From Chryseobacterium indologenes (GTDB lineage Bacteria; Bacteroidota; Bacteroidia; Flavobacteriales; Weeksellaceae), in NCBI GenBank assembly GCA_001013295.1, contig LAZY01000001.1, positions 62,001 to 126,000 on the forward strand: a DNA stretch of 64,000 nt, written 5' to 3'. Positions 49,537 through 59,865 of this stretch are shown here, one piece after another; positions within the stretch are counted from its first letter, which is position 1; the number at the start of each line of letters is the position of its first letter. Position numbers and translations under genes: made by a program. The notes beneath the pieces were generated by a model. It had not been told where the DNA came from. It saw only the letters and a list, made by a program, of their open reading frames with translations, and made no database searches.

Positions 49537-50592
49537 ATGATAAAATATACATTCAGTCTTCTATTCTTCATGATAGGTGTCCTTCTGGTGCAGGCAGAGC
49601 AATTGTACGTTAATCCCAGGACGGGTAACGACACTTACTCCGGAACTAAAGTACAACCGTTAAAAACAATTTTGGAGGCAGCAAGGCGTATCAACTTAAA
49701 CAAAGAGCCAGGCGCAACTACCATCATTCTTTCAGAAGGGGTACATCTGTTGACCCAAACGGTAATATTTAACAATGATAAATACACTCTTAAAAACCGT
49801 CTTGTCATTCGTGCAGATGTCATGCCGGATGATACAGACTGGACTCCTCAAAAAATGCCGGTCGTAGTAACCGCAGTGCCCCTTGAACCAGGTATAGGCG
49901 GACAGGAAGCGAAAGGGATACAACCGGAAGTCAGCCATGTTAGTATTGAAGGCCTGCGCTTCACCGGAAGCCTTGATTATTCTTATATAGACGGTACTGA
50001 TTTGCGGCGTTCCTATCCTATATGGCGCGATGGAAAAAGCCTGGATGATCTGCTTGTATCACAATGTATGTTTGCCGGAAATGCGGATGTATTGCCATTG
50101 CATGTAGGAGTTATCGCCAATGGTTATGGTTTGGTGATCGATCATTGTGTTTTCTTCAACTGTAAAATTCCGGTTGTTTTTTGGAAAAATGATGGAAAAA
50201 CTGGTAGCCGCAGTGCTATGCAACATTCGTTGGTATACGGGGGCTATTTCTGTGGGGTCTGGACTACACAAGGCACCAATGGAGATGATTTCGACTTTCA
50301 TCATAACATCATAGCCAACACGAGTACGGTATGGATCAGAGAAAAAGGCAGTAAGCGCAAATACAAAGCTTCCGACAGTATTTTTGCCGGCTATACCAAA
50401 CTGGCGGGATATGGAAGCGGCCCACTAAGCGACAGCGATGCCACTTCAACAGACTTCCTGGAAATGAAAAATGTACAGACTACCGGAAATGTAATGATTG
50501 AAAAGGATCAGAGTAAACGTAATTATCTGCAATTGGCAGAAGGCTCGATTGGTTCAAACTTAAAGGCAGGACTTTTTAAAAAGAGTCAGTAG
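49537..50592 (+). CDS. Secreted right-handed beta-helix protein
   Basis: A 351-residue protein with signal (IGVLLVQAEQ). The opening LYVNPRTGNDTYSGTKVQPLKTILEA is the classic DUF1565/pectate-lyase-like start (VxPxxGxDxxxGTxxxPxxTI), and later segments read as parallel beta-helix coils (VSIEGLRFTG; LLVSQCMFAGN; LVIDHCVFFNC; FDFHHNIIAN). It may bind or cleave polysaccharide. Base composition by eye is richer in GC than its neighbours, hinting at transfer. It lacks a clear T9SS C-terminal sorting domain. Confidence 0.8.
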   Translation: MIKYTFSLLFFMIGVLLVQAEQLYVNPRTGNDTYSGTKVQPLKTILEAARRINLNKEPGATTIILSEGVHLLTQTVIFNNDKYTLKNRLVIRADVMPDDTDWTPQKMPVVVTAVPLEPGIGGQEAKGIQPEVSHVSIEGLRFTGSLDYSYIDGTDLRRSYPIWRDGKSLDDLLVSQCMFAGNADVLPLHVGVIANGYGLVIDHCVFFNCKIPVVFWKNDGKTGSRSAMQHSLVYGGYFCGVWTTQGTNGDDFDFHHNIIANTSTVWIREKGSKRKYKASDSIFAGYTKLAGYGSGPLSDSDATSTDFLEMKNVQTTGNVMIEKDQSKRNYLQLAEGSIGSNLKAGLFKKSQ

Positions 50593-50633
50593 GAATAATG
50601 AAAAGATCTGAGGGGCTAAAAAATATTTGAGGT

Positions 50634-50831
50634 ATGAGAAAAATAGAATTTCAAACAGTAATCCATCTATTATTTTTAGCAGTAATTGCCAGCTGCATAT
50701 TCTCTGGCTGTAAAAAAAGTAAAGAAAAGTCTTCCCCGGTTACATGGGTTTTAGAAAACACACAATCCGCCACTCCTGTTCAGCATAAAAAAATTATTGA
50801 AATAAAGGCGGAGCTGATAGGAGCCTATTGA
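50634..50831 (+). CDS. Small lipoprotein, 65 aa
   Basis: A lipoprotein signal ending IASCIFSGCKKSKEK with the lipobox Cys at about residue 26, then a short polar chain. It lies 41 nt after the beta-helix gene and is likely co-transcribed with it. No family is known. Confidence 0.6.
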   Translation: MRKIEFQTVIHLLFLAVIASCIFSGCKKSKEKSSPVTWVLENTQSATPVQHKKIIEIKAELIGAY

Positions 50832-50963
50832 GAACCAATACATTTGAGAAGATTTAAAATAGGAAAAGTCAACGCAGGGCCCGGACCGCATCGTTAGTAA
50901 GATTTAATTATCCGGAAAATCTGCATGATTACGCTTTTTCTATTTTACTTCTCAGGAAAATAA

Positions 50964-50988
50964 AAAAACCTTCAAAATGAAGGTTTTT
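50964..50988 (-). terminator. Terminator of the SRPBCC gene
   Basis: A 10-bp stem (AAAAACCTTC at 50964-50973 with 50979-50988) immediately past the stop of the minus-strand gene, with A-run flank (a T-run on the minus strand). Confidence 0.75.
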
Positions 50989-50989
50989 C

Positions 50990-51379
50990 TTATTTATAAG
51001 CTTCGATCTTATCGGTAAGCGTATTGATAAAGTTCTGTAGTGGCTTTTCTACCATCATCTTGATGAAAGGATTGAATTTTCCTTCAAATAACATCTGAAC
51101 TTCAGTCTGGTTCTCATTGATAGGGTTCAAAGTTGCCGTTAATGAAAAATCTAAACTTGAACTTGCAGATTTCAAAACCGCTTTCTGATCCGTTACTTCA
51201 TCTATTTTTAATGCGATTTCAGGCATTCCCTGTAACCCGAATTTAAAACCGTTATCTCTTGTTTCAAATTTCTGAAGACCATCTGGCATGAAATCTTTGT
51301 AATTTTCCGGAAACTTCAGCAATTCCGCCAACTCTTTGGATGATTTATTGACAATAATTTTTCGTCCTTCTAAATTCAT
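50990..51379 (-). CDS. SRPBCC (START-like) family protein
   Basis: A 129-residue protein of the polyketide-cyclase/START-like fold. The N-terminal IIVNKSSKELAELL strand-helix, the central KFGLQGMPEIALKIDEVTDQ strands and the long C-terminal helix (FIKMMVEKPLQNFINTLTDKIEAY) fit. Such proteins bind small hydrophobic molecules; the ligand is unknown. Confidence 0.8.
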   Translation of the reverse strand: MNLEGRKIIVNKSSKELAELLKFPENYKDFMPDGLQKFETRDNGFKFGLQGMPEIALKIDEVTDQKAVLKSASSSLDFSLTATLNPINENQTEVQMLFEGKFNPFIKMMVEKPLQNFINTLTDKIEAYK

Positions 51380-52011
51380 TTTTTATTTTGTATTTAAATT
51401 TTAAATTCTTAACCATCTAAATATTGACTTAGCCATCAATACTTTAGACCATATTATAAATAACAACAGTAGCTATTCAGTTTCAAAAACTTTCAGATCT
51501 GTATCTTTTCTCAAAAGTTGATATGGGATGATATACTCCTATATTTACTCTTACAACAAAATTATAAAAAAAATCAACAAAGCCACTACCCAAAACATAC
51601 TTTTAAAGAGAGAATGCCCAACTGAAAAACAAATCAGTGGCGAAAAGAATTTAAAACTAGGAAAAATGACCATTAAAGCTTTAAGACAATAGGTAAATAA
51701 ACCTGTCTGTAGTTATTTCTATAGCATCTAAGGGTAAAATTCCAATATACAATTTCATCTGTCTCCTTCTTTCAGATTAATACCATAAAGGACAACGGAT
51801 AATTTTTTTAAGTAAGTAATTTAAACTAAATCCAAACATCCGTTCCGGGAAGAAAAATAAGGTTCTTTACAGAGCATTTTGTGCTTTATTTTATATATTT
51901 GCGAATATATTTTAGTAGAAAGTTCCTAAAATAGGCAGAAACTTTTGCCCGTTTTAAAACCTCCATAAAATATAAATAACTGATTACCAATACCTCCAAT
52001 AAATATTGAAA
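51380..52011. other. AT-rich divergent intergenic region
   Basis: About 630 bases with no intact gene found on either strand. TATATTTG at 51894-51901 matches the -7 consensus about 110 nt upstream of the Nudix gene. No repeat or RNA is recognised. Confidence 0.6.
51894..51901 (+). promoter_or_regulatory. Candidate -7 motif for the Nudix gene
   Basis: TATATTTG fits TAnnTTTG. No -33 TTTG at proper spacing is seen. Confidence 0.35.
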
Positions 52012-52620
52012 ATGTACAAAGTTTTTGTGAACGAAAAAAAATTACTGATTTCCAAGCATCCTGCGGAGCTTGAAAAAAAGCTTGAGTATGAAAGTTTCAC
52101 GACTTTAGAGATTGCATTGGATCTTTTGGAGAATACTTCTGTCAACGAACTGAATGTTTTCGGTGAGAATATTGATGAGATCTGGGATGAATTCCAGAAG
52201 CTTTTCAGGATCATTGAAGCAGCGGGAGGACTTGTCAATAATGCTCAAGGAGAGACTCTTTTCATCAAAAGATTAGGAAGATGGGATCTTCCGAAAGGAA
52301 AAATGGAGAAAGGAGAATCCAGAGAAGAATCTGCAGTACGGGAAATTGAAGAAGAAACCGGGCTTAGGGACGTTGAGCTTATTGAATTCATCAACACCAC
52401 CTACCACATTTACGTGGAAAGAAATGGAGAAAAGATCCTGAAATGTACACATTGGTTTGAAATGAACTTCAACGGAGAAGATACTTCGAAACCACAAATA
52501 GAAGAAGGTATTACTGAAGTAGCCTGGAAAAATACGTCTCAGATTGAAAGTGAGGTTTTCCCAAGCACATTCCAGAATATCAAGCTGATTGTAAAAGAAT
52601 TCTGGGATTCGAAAAAATAA
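52012..52620 (+). CDS. Nudix hydrolase
   Basis: A 202-residue protein whose C-terminal half carries the Nudix box (GKMEKGESREESAVREIEEE with ETGL following), which binds Mg and cleaves nucleoside-diphosphate-linked substrates. The N-terminal ~65 residues form an extra domain of unknown role (KVFVNEKKLLISKHPAEL). The real start is ATG 52012; the codon at 52006 is TTG. The substrate cannot be predicted. Confidence 0.9.
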   Translation: MYKVFVNEKKLLISKHPAELEKKLEYESFTTLEIALDLLENTSVNELNVFGENIDEIWDEFQKLFRIIEAAGGLVNNAQGETLFIKRLGRWDLPKGKMEKGESREESAVREIEEETGLRDVELIEFINTTYHIYVERNGEKILKCTHWFEMNFNGEDTSKPQIEEGITEVAWKNTSQIESEVFPSTFQNIKLIVKEFWDSKK

Positions 52621-52715
52621 ATGAACAGAGTTGGAAGCTAGAAGCATGAAAAAGAGAACTGCCCTTACTTACCTTCAGACACTTCCCTCTCCCAGTCTCC
52701 AGATTTTTTACTTTT

Positions 52716-53987
52716 TTAAATAAAGTCAATCACTTTTTCAAGGGCTATTCCTCTTGATCCTTTCAGTAATATATTGTCAGACTGAATTCTATGCTGTTTC
52801 AGATAGTTTATCAACTCTGCAGTATTTTCAAAAGCAGATCCTGGAGCATTCACCGCTTTAAAATGTTTTCCTACGGTAATGATTTCGTCGAAATTAAGAT
52901 CCTGAGCCAGCTTTAAGATGTTCTGATGCTCTTTCTCACTTTCTGTACCCAATTCAAGCATATCACCGATAATAATGGTTTTACGGCCTTCAAAGCTGAT
53001 AAAATTATTCAGTGAAGCAGACATAGAACTTGGGTTTGCATTATAAGTATCCAGCACCAATGTTCTGCTGTCTTTTTTCACAACCTGTGAACGCATATTG
53101 GTAGGGGTATATACTTCTATTGCGTGTTGTATTTTTTCAAAGCTGATCCCAAAATGAAGACCAAGACTGGCTGCAGCACAAAGGTTGGTAAAATTATATT
53201 CCCCGGTAAGTTTTGATACGGCTTTCTCTCCGCCGTAGCTTAATCCTACAAAATGCTCTTCTGAAAAAGCTTCAAAATAATACGCAGAGCTTTCTTTTCC
53301 AAAGGTGATAACAGGTGAATAGTCTTCTGTTTTTTCGACCTGAATAGGATCATTTTCATTGACTATGATAGTCTTATGATTATTTTTAAGGTAGTCATAC
53401 AACTCAGACTTCCCTTTGATCACCCCTTCAAAACCACCAAAACCTTCTAAATGGGCTTTCCCGAAATTGGTAATATATCCGAAATCAGGCTTCGAAATGG
53501 TACACAGAAACTCGATCTCTTTCTGATGATTGGCTCCCATTTCTATAACAGCCATTTCATGTTCAGGTTTAATGGAAAGAATCGTCAACGGAACCCCGAT
53601 ATGGTTATTCAGATTTCCCGAGGTATACTGCACGTTGAATTTTTCTGAAAGTACAGCGTGAATCAGTTCTTTTGTAGTGGTCTTTCCGTTGCTTCCGGTA
53701 AGGCCTATAAAAGGAATGTTTAATTGAGATCTATGGTAAATAGCCAGTTGCTGTAAAAATTCAAGGGTAGACGGAACATAGAAAATATTTTTATTTCTGT
53801 TTTCAAATTCCTGCTGCTCTACGATTACGGCTAAGGCTCCTTCATCGATGGCTTTTTCTGCTAATGTCGCCGCATTGAAATTGTCACCTGAAAAGGCAAA
53901 GAAAATATCATTTTTTGCGATTTTTCTGCTGTCGATGGTTACTTTATCGGCCTGCAGAAACAAAGGATAGAACTGTTCTATATTCAT
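52716..53987 (-). CDS. murF: UDP-MurNAc-tripeptide--D-Ala-D-Ala ligase
   Basis: A 423-residue Mur ligase that adds D-Ala-D-Ala to UDP-MurNAc-tripeptide in the last cytosolic peptidoglycan step. Seen: the N-terminal DSRKIAKNDIFFAFSGDNF motif, the ATP loop GLTGSNGKTTTKE, NLNNHIGVPLTIL, EMGANHQKEIEFL, and the C-terminal VLDTYNANPSSM. The start at 53987 is the family-like one. It is downstream of gldJ on the same strand, with a terminator between. Confidence 0.95.
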   Translation of the reverse strand: MNIEQFYPLFLQADKVTIDSRKIAKNDIFFAFSGDNFNAATLAEKAIDEGALAVIVEQQEFENRNKNIFYVPSTLEFLQQLAIYHRSQLNIPFIGLTGSNGKTTTKELIHAVLSEKFNVQYTSGNLNNHIGVPLTILSIKPEHEMAVIEMGANHQKEIEFLCTISKPDFGYITNFGKAHLEGFGGFEGVIKGKSELYDYLKNNHKTIIVNENDPIQVEKTEDYSPVITFGKESSAYYFEAFSEEHFVGLSYGGEKAVSKLTGEYNFTNLCAAASLGLHFGISFEKIQHAIEVYTPTNMRSQVVKKDSRTLVLDTYNANPSSMSASLNNFISFEGRKTIIIGDMLELGTESEKEHQNILKLAQDLNFDEIITVGKHFKAVNAPGSAFENTAELINYLKQHRIQSDNILLKGSRGIALEKVIDFI

Positions 53988-54085
53988 GTGGAAATATATA
54001 TTTTTAAAAGAAATCATATGCAGTCGCCAAATCTATATGGGTATTTCAGACTTTTCAGGCGAAGCGATTTCATGAATCAAAAATA

Positions 54086-54117
54086 AAAAAACCTTCCGGA
54101 TTTCCGGAAGGTTTTTT
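54086..54117 (-). terminator. gldJ terminator
   Basis: A 15-bp perfect stem (AAAAAACCTTCCGGA with its complement at 54103-54117) and 2-nt loop, 23 nt after the gldJ stop. It has flanking runs on both sides. Confidence 0.9.
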
Positions 54118-54139
54118 TTAAGTATTTTTTTGATAAATA

Positions 54140-55741
54140 TTATCTTCTAGTTCTACTCTTATCGTTAGTTCTGGCATCCTGTGCAACACGGAACCCGATC
54201 CAACCATAAGCTCTTCCTTGATTTTTATATCTTCTTTGTCCCGGATCCAGCCAATAAGCTGTATCCTGCCAAGAACCTCCTTTTACTACTCTCACTTCGT
54301 TAGAAATTCCAGAAGTTCTTTCTTTAGAGTCTTTTTGCATTTTCACTCTACCGCTGGCATCTACAATGAAGCTTCTCTTAGGTGAATTATACATATCAAA
54401 TCCTGAAGTAGAATCTGAAGCTCTGTAATATTCTAAAGAAGACTGTCTGTCACCATCTCTGTAGTTTCTGTAATCAGCGATCGTTTGTCTTTCAAACTGC
54501 CCAGGAAGACCTTTGTATACTAATCTTCCGTCAGCAAGAGTATCATACTTGATGGTGCCTTCATCAATCATTTTGTAAGTTCCGTCACCGTTTCTTACGA
54601 TTGCCTGAGGCATATTTCCTCTATAGTAGTTGAAATCACTGTAATCTTCATCGATGATAGGTCTGTAAACATCAGCAGTCCATTCTGCAACGTTACCATA
54701 CATACCATATACTCCAAGGTCATTAGATGGATACATTCTTACATCTGAAGTTTGAGCAGATCCGTCATTCTTCCATCCTGAGATACCGGAATAGTCACCT
54801 TTACCCATTTTGAAGTTTTCAAGGAACATTCCTCTGTCTTTTCCTTTCACCCCTCTTAATCTTTCGATTTCAGGTTTTTTTCCTAGGTATTGGTTGTATT
54901 CTCTGTTTTTAGCCATTCCAAGAGCTGCATATTCCCACTCCACTTCGGTAGGAAGTCTGAACTTCTGTACCATTGCAGCGTTAGGAGCTCTGTTGGCAGC
55001 TAATAATCTCTGGTTGGTTGTTTTCATCCCAGATTTTTGCTGCATTCTTTTTTCGTTGATGTACCCTTGCATTTCAGGATCATTCGCCTTGAATTTATCC
55101 ATGTTGAATGCAGTACCTCCCTGGTTGTTGGATTCGTTGATGTACAAATCTTTAGCAATAACACCTGCCTGCATCAAAGCTTTTTCATTTGCTCTGTCTG
55201 TCAGCCATTCACAGTATCTGTTTGCCTGAGTCCAGGAAACTCCTACTACCGGATAATAATCGAATTCCGGAGAACGCAGGTACGTCTCATTATAATCGTT
55301 TCTTGCTAGTTTGTTGTCCCATAATAAGGTATCTGGTAAAGCACCATTATAAATTTCCTTAAAACTTGGGTCACTTGGTGGGAATACATACTTCAACCAT
55401 GTAAGGTATTCGCGGTATTCGTAGTTAGTAATCTCAGTTTCTCCGATAAAGAATGAACTCACCTGCATTCTGCGTGGCGTATTATTCCAATCGTGCATAA
55501 CATCATCTTTCACTAATCCCATTGTAAAAGTTCCACCTTCTACATATACCATTCCCGGCCAACCCTTCTGCTTCTGTTGCTTTCCTGCAAAAAACCAACC
55601 CTGTTTTTCGTTTGGTTTCCAACCTGTTTTACTGACAAATTTTTTGGTACCGCCACCTTTGCTGGTCCCTGATCCGCCACAGCTGGTTAATGCAAGTGTA
55701 GAACTTAATGCTATTAATGAAAACAACTTTAGTTTTTTCAT
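54140..55741 (-). CDS. gldJ: Gliding motility lipoprotein GldJ
   Basis: A 533-residue lipoprotein (signal ending TLALTSCGGSG) of the formylglycine-generating-enzyme/SUMF1 fold (MVYVEGGTFTMG; EITNYEYREYLTWL; PVVGVSWTQANRYCEWL; MYGNVAEWTADVY; RVVKGGSWQDTAYWL; GWIGFRVAQD). In gliding Flavobacteriia GldJ is needed for motility and for stability of GldK and the T9SS. The FGE-like fold is expected to be non-catalytic here. The ATG at 55741 is the lipoprotein start. It is divergent from porU. Confidence 0.93.
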   Translation of the reverse strand: MKKLKLFSLIALSSTLALTSCGGSGTSKGGGTKKFVSKTGWKPNEKQGWFFAGKQQKQKGWPGMVYVEGGTFTMGLVKDDVMHDWNNTPRRMQVSSFFIGETEITNYEYREYLTWLKYVFPPSDPSFKEIYNGALPDTLLWDNKLARNDYNETYLRSPEFDYYPVVGVSWTQANRYCEWLTDRANEKALMQAGVIAKDLYINESNNQGGTAFNMDKFKANDPEMQGYINEKRMQQKSGMKTTNQRLLAANRAPNAAMVQKFRLPTEVEWEYAALGMAKNREYNQYLGKKPEIERLRGVKGKDRGMFLENFKMGKGDYSGISGWKNDGSAQTSDVRMYPSNDLGVYGMYGNVAEWTADVYRPIIDEDYSDFNYYRGNMPQAIVRNGDGTYKMIDEGTIKYDTLADGRLVYKGLPGQFERQTIADYRNYRDGDRQSSLEYYRASDSTSGFDMYNSPKRSFIVDASGRVKMQKDSKERTSGISNEVRVVKGGSWQDTAYWLDPGQRRYKNQGRAYGWIGFRVAQDARTNDKSRTRR

Positions 55742-55906
55742 AGTCGATATAAATATTTTCAAGAGTACAAAGAAAAAATAAATTATTCAATAAATCAAAT
55801 AAAGATTTGATTTTTTTGAAAAACGTTAACAAATTAATTTTATTGTATCACAATTTAATTCTAAAATTTTCATTTATTTTGTAATTTAGCAATTTCAATA
55901 GTAAAC

Positions 55907-58900
55907 ATGAAACGAAAAATCACGCTTTTATCTTTAATCGCTTTTGCATCAACACTTTACGCTCAAAGAAACACCATAGAATGGAATGGTTCTAAAATTC
56001 AGGATTTTGGTGATACAAAAATTAATCTTCCGATTTTCAAAAATGAAGGTTTTTCTTACAGCCAAAATAATGTTTTTATAGTAACCAAGCAAAAAATCGG
56101 AGAAAAGCAATTGAAAATTTCTGACCTTGCCTGGGAAAATGTCTCCAATCAGGATTTATTCGAGCTGGACAAAGGAAGTCTTCCTGACTATGACCTGGCA
56201 GACGTTTCATATTATACACTGGAAGGAGAAACCTATGCCAGCATCAGTGTTGCTTTGTTTAAAAATGTAAAAGGCCGTATTCAGAGACTGTCTTCATTTA
56301 ATGTTACTGAAGATGCTCTTCCATTAGGTTTATCAGGAGGAGTCAACAAAATAGGAACCTCAGGAAACCCTCTTTCGAGCGGTAATTTTTATAAAATAAA
56401 GGTTGACAAATCCGGTATATTTAAAATTACTACTCAATTTCTAAAAGATAACGGGATCAATCCTTCTTCTGTAAATCCTAAAAATTTCAGAATTTACGGA
56501 AATGGAGGAATCATGCTTCCAGAATTCAACAGAGATCCTAGATACAGCGGTCTGCAGGAAAATGCCATTCAGGTGGTAGGTGAAGATGACGGCGTATGGA
56601 ATGACAATGATTATGCCCTTTTCTATGCACAAGGGCCGGATGGATATAATCTTTATGATACCAATAACGGAAACGGATTCAAAAGAAGAGATACGAGATT
56701 TTTCGAGAGAAGTAACAATGTAAAGAATATTTACGAAGATTACTCCTATTATTATATCAACTTTGACAAAGGTGCCGGAAAGCGGGTTCAGACGATTGAC
56801 GGAAATCTTCCGGCGCAGATGATCACAAGATACGACAACTACTTTGTGGTGAATAAAGATCAGAAAAACCTGGTAAAAGTAGGAAGAACCTGGGTGGAAG
56901 AAACGCCTTTCAACACTGATAAGACAGTTACAGTCACTCTGAACGCTCCTATTCAGGCTAATGATATAATACGATACAGATCTCAGGTCATAGGCTACAA
57001 AGCACAGCAGAATACGATTGATTTTAAACTCAATAACGTGGCCCCGTTTTCAAAAACAATTCCAGCTGATACGGGAGGAATCCAGTATAATTTCTATCCT
57101 ATACAATACACGGGAACCATCTCCAATCTTACGGGAAATCAGATTACGGTGAACTATACTCCGGACATCTCTAAAAATCCTAACGGAACTTTCTACTTTG
57201 ATTATATCGAGCTTCAGTATAAAGAAAATCTGATGTTTAACGGTTCGCAAATGAACTTCAGAGATTTTTCTATTGACAGCGGAAGCAATACCAACTATGG
57301 TTTCAGCATGACCAATACCGGAAATCTGGAACAGATATGGGATGTTACTGATATTACAAATGCCAACAGAAGGGTAAACAAAGCCGGAGCCGGTTCATTC
57401 AACTTCGGTTATATAGCTGCAGACCAAAACTTCAACAACGAGTTTGTGGCATTCCGTGCTGATGCGGCTTACAGTCCTCAGTTTGTGGGAAGAATCGGTA
57501 ATCAGAACCTATCGGCATTACAGAATGTAGATTATCTGATTCTTACTGTCCCTGAAATGATGGGACAAGCACAGAGACTTGCCAACTATCACCAGACTAC
57601 CAACAATTATAAAGTAGAAATTGTAGACGTCAATAAAGTTTACGAAGAATTTGGAAGCGGAAGTAAGGATCTTACTGCGGTGAGAGACTTTGTAACCAAA
57701 TTAAATACTCCCACAGGAAGGCTTAGATATGTTTTCATCCTGGGAGACACTTCATTTGATTATAAGAACAGAATCCCTAATAACAACAATATTGTTTCCA
57801 GCTATCAGAGTGAGCAGTCTTCTGACGTAGTATCCTCATTCGTTACGGATGATTATATTGTAATGACCCAGCCACAGAATAACCTTCTTATTGAAAACAA
57901 TCTACCGGATGTACCGATCGGAAGGATTCCTGCATCCAATGTAACTGAAGCCGGAGATATGATCAACAAAACGCTGGCTTATTACAATTCTCTGTCAGGA
58001 CAGTCGAGTCCTTTTGGAGACTGGCGTATGCGACTTGACTTCGTGGTAGATGATAATAATGAGGGAGGTTCGCCTTTCCATACTGTAATGAACAATTCTT
58101 TGGTCAGTATATTTGAACAACCCGGGCAGCTGGAACTTAAAGAATATAATGTAAAGAAGTTGTATATGGATGCTTTTGCAGCCCAAAGTACATCAGCAGG
58201 ACTTAGGTATCCACAGGTTACCCAGGCAATCTCCAATGCTATCGGAAACAGTTTATATTTATTCTATTTCGGACACGGAGGGATCAATGGCTGGGCACAG
58301 GAAAGGGTACTGACCAGTACAGAAGTACAAAATGCCAACAATTTTTCTAATGTATACAGTAGATTCCCTTTTGTATCTACGATTACCTGTGAATTTACGC
58401 TATGGGATGAGCCGGGAACCAATTCGGTAGGAGAACAGTTCATCAAGCTAAAACAGGGTGGAGCTTCTACGATGATTACTTCCAGCCGAGCTATTGGAGT
58501 AGATTATGGACGTGATTTCACCAATACATTTACCAGAAACATCTTTAAATTAACCAATGATGATTTCAATTCTTTAGGGAATGCCCATCTCCTTGCTAAA
58601 AAACAGAAAGGGCCGAACACCAACCACCTGAAGGTAAATTTCCTTGGTGACCCTGCTATGAAACTAAGCAGACCTCAAAGATTATTGGTGATCGATAATA
58701 TTGAAACTCCGGTACCCGGATTAATCAGAGGACTGGATTTTGTAAAGGTAAAAGGACACATCAATAAAGCTGACGGTACCCTGAACAATACTTTCAACGG
58801 AAAAGTAGCCATCAATATCTTTGATAAGAGATTAAATAAAAAAACACTGAACAATATTGGCGTCCTTACTCCTATACTGGAATATACGGAAGAAGGAAGT

Positions 58901-59806
58901 GCTATTGTAAAAGCAGCAGGAACTGCTGTAAACGGAGTATTCACTGCGGAATTCTACGTACCTAAAGACATCAACTATGCTGTAGGAACCGGAAGAATAC
59001 TTGCTTATGCTGATAATAAAGCAACGGATGTCTTCAACAATCAGGCAGTACAGGTAGGTGATATTAACCCGAACGGAATTAATGACAACCAGCCTCCGAA
59101 AGTGAAGCTGTATATGAATAACACCAACTTTGCAGATGGTGGAATTACCAACCAGAACCCAATGCTTCTTGCATGTCTTACGGATGATACGGGAATTAAT
59201 TCTACCGGATCAGGAATCGGACATGACATTACCGTGTATCTGGATGGGCAAATTATCAATACGGTTATTTTGAATGATTTCTACTCTCCCGGAGAAGGAA
59301 ACGGATGTCTGAACCCAAGTCTTGCGGATTACCAGAAAGGAAATGTAAGCTATCCTTTCAAAAATCTATCGATAGGACAGCACCAATTGACATTTAAAGT
59401 TTGGGATATAAACAATAATTCTACAACTGCAACGTTAAATTTTGAAGTTAAGGATGAATCTGACCAGCACCTGACCATCAACCGTCCGCTGAACTGGCCA
59501 AATCCGTTTACTAATAAAACGTATATTCAGTTTGAGCACAATTGTGATGATATTCTGGATGTCAATGTACAAATCTATACAATTACGGGAAGATTGGTAA
59601 AAACTTTATCTCAGCCAGTGGTTGCAGAGCCGTTCCTACAGGGCTTTAGAACCCCTCGTCAGGCAATAGAATGGGATGGAAGAGACGATTTTGGATCTAC
59701 TGTTGCAAAAGGTACGTATATTTTTAAGATATTTGCAAAAAGTCAAAACCAAGAAAAATGCAAAGGAAGTGCCACAGCTGTAGAAAAAATGGTACTTTTG
59801 AAATAA
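55907..59806 (+). CDS. porU: Type IX secretion system sortase PorU
   Basis: A 1299-residue surface protease that removes the C-terminal sorting domain from T9SS cargo and attaches cargo to the cell surface. It has a signal peptide (residues 1-19, ASTLYAQ), a long beta-rich N-terminal part, a gingipain-type C25 domain with catalytic His790 in YFGHGGINGW and Cys828 in STITCEFTLWDE, and a C-terminal T9SS-like domain (NWPNPFTNKTYIQF; VQIYTITGRLVKTL; KGTYIFKI). It is followed by porV after a 59-nt gap. Confidence 0.95.
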   Translation: MKRKITLLSLIAFASTLYAQRNTIEWNGSKIQDFGDTKINLPIFKNEGFSYSQNNVFIVTKQKIGEKQLKISDLAWENVSNQDLFELDKGSLPDYDLADVSYYTLEGETYASISVALFKNVKGRIQRLSSFNVTEDALPLGLSGGVNKIGTSGNPLSSGNFYKIKVDKSGIFKITTQFLKDNGINPSSVNPKNFRIYGNGGIMLPEFNRDPRYSGLQENAIQVVGEDDGVWNDNDYALFYAQGPDGYNLYDTNNGNGFKRRDTRFFERSNNVKNIYEDYSYYYINFDKGAGKRVQTIDGNLPAQMITRYDNYFVVNKDQKNLVKVGRTWVEETPFNTDKTVTVTLNAPIQANDIIRYRSQVIGYKAQQNTIDFKLNNVAPFSKTIPADTGGIQYNFYPIQYTGTISNLTGNQITVNYTPDISKNPNGTFYFDYIELQYKENLMFNGSQMNFRDFSIDSGSNTNYGFSMTNTGNLEQIWDVTDITNANRRVNKAGAGSFNFGYIAADQNFNNEFVAFRADAAYSPQFVGRIGNQNLSALQNVDYLILTVPEMMGQAQRLANYHQTTNNYKVEIVDVNKVYEEFGSGSKDLTAVRDFVTKLNTPTGRLRYVFILGDTSFDYKNRIPNNNNIVSSYQSEQSSDVVSSFVTDDYIVMTQPQNNLLIENNLPDVPIGRIPASNVTEAGDMINKTLAYYNSLSGQSSPFGDWRMRLDFVVDDNNEGGSPFHTVMNNSLVSIFEQPGQLELKEYNVKKLYMDAFAAQSTSAGLRYPQVTQAISNAIGNSLYLFYFGHGGINGWAQERVLTSTEVQNANNFSNVYSRFPFVSTITCEFTLWDEPGTNSVGEQFIKLKQGGASTMITSSRAIGVDYGRDFTNTFTRNIFKLTNDDFNSLGNAHLLAKKQKGPNTNHLKVNFLGDPAMKLSRPQRLLVIDNIETPVPGLIRGLDFVKVKGHINKADGTLNNTFNGKVAINIFDKRLNKKTLNNIGVLTPILEYTEEGSAIVKAAGTAVNGVFTAEFYVPKDINYAVGTGRILAYADNKATDVFNNQAVQVGDINPNGINDNQPPKVKLYMNNTNFADGGITNQNPMLLACLTDDTGINSTGSGIGHDITVYLDGQIINTVILNDFYSPGEGNGCLNPSLADYQKGNVSYPFKNLSIGQHQLTFKVWDINNNSTTATLNFEVKDESDQHLTINRPLNWPNPFTNKTYIQFEHNCDDILDVNVQIYTITGRLVKTLSQPVVAEPFLQGFRTPRQAIEWDGRDDFGSTVAKGTYIFKIFAKSQNQEKCKGSATAVEKMVLLK

Positions 59807-59865
59807 TTAACTAAGACATAGATAATAAAATTAATAAAAAACTGATAATATATAAAAGACAACAT

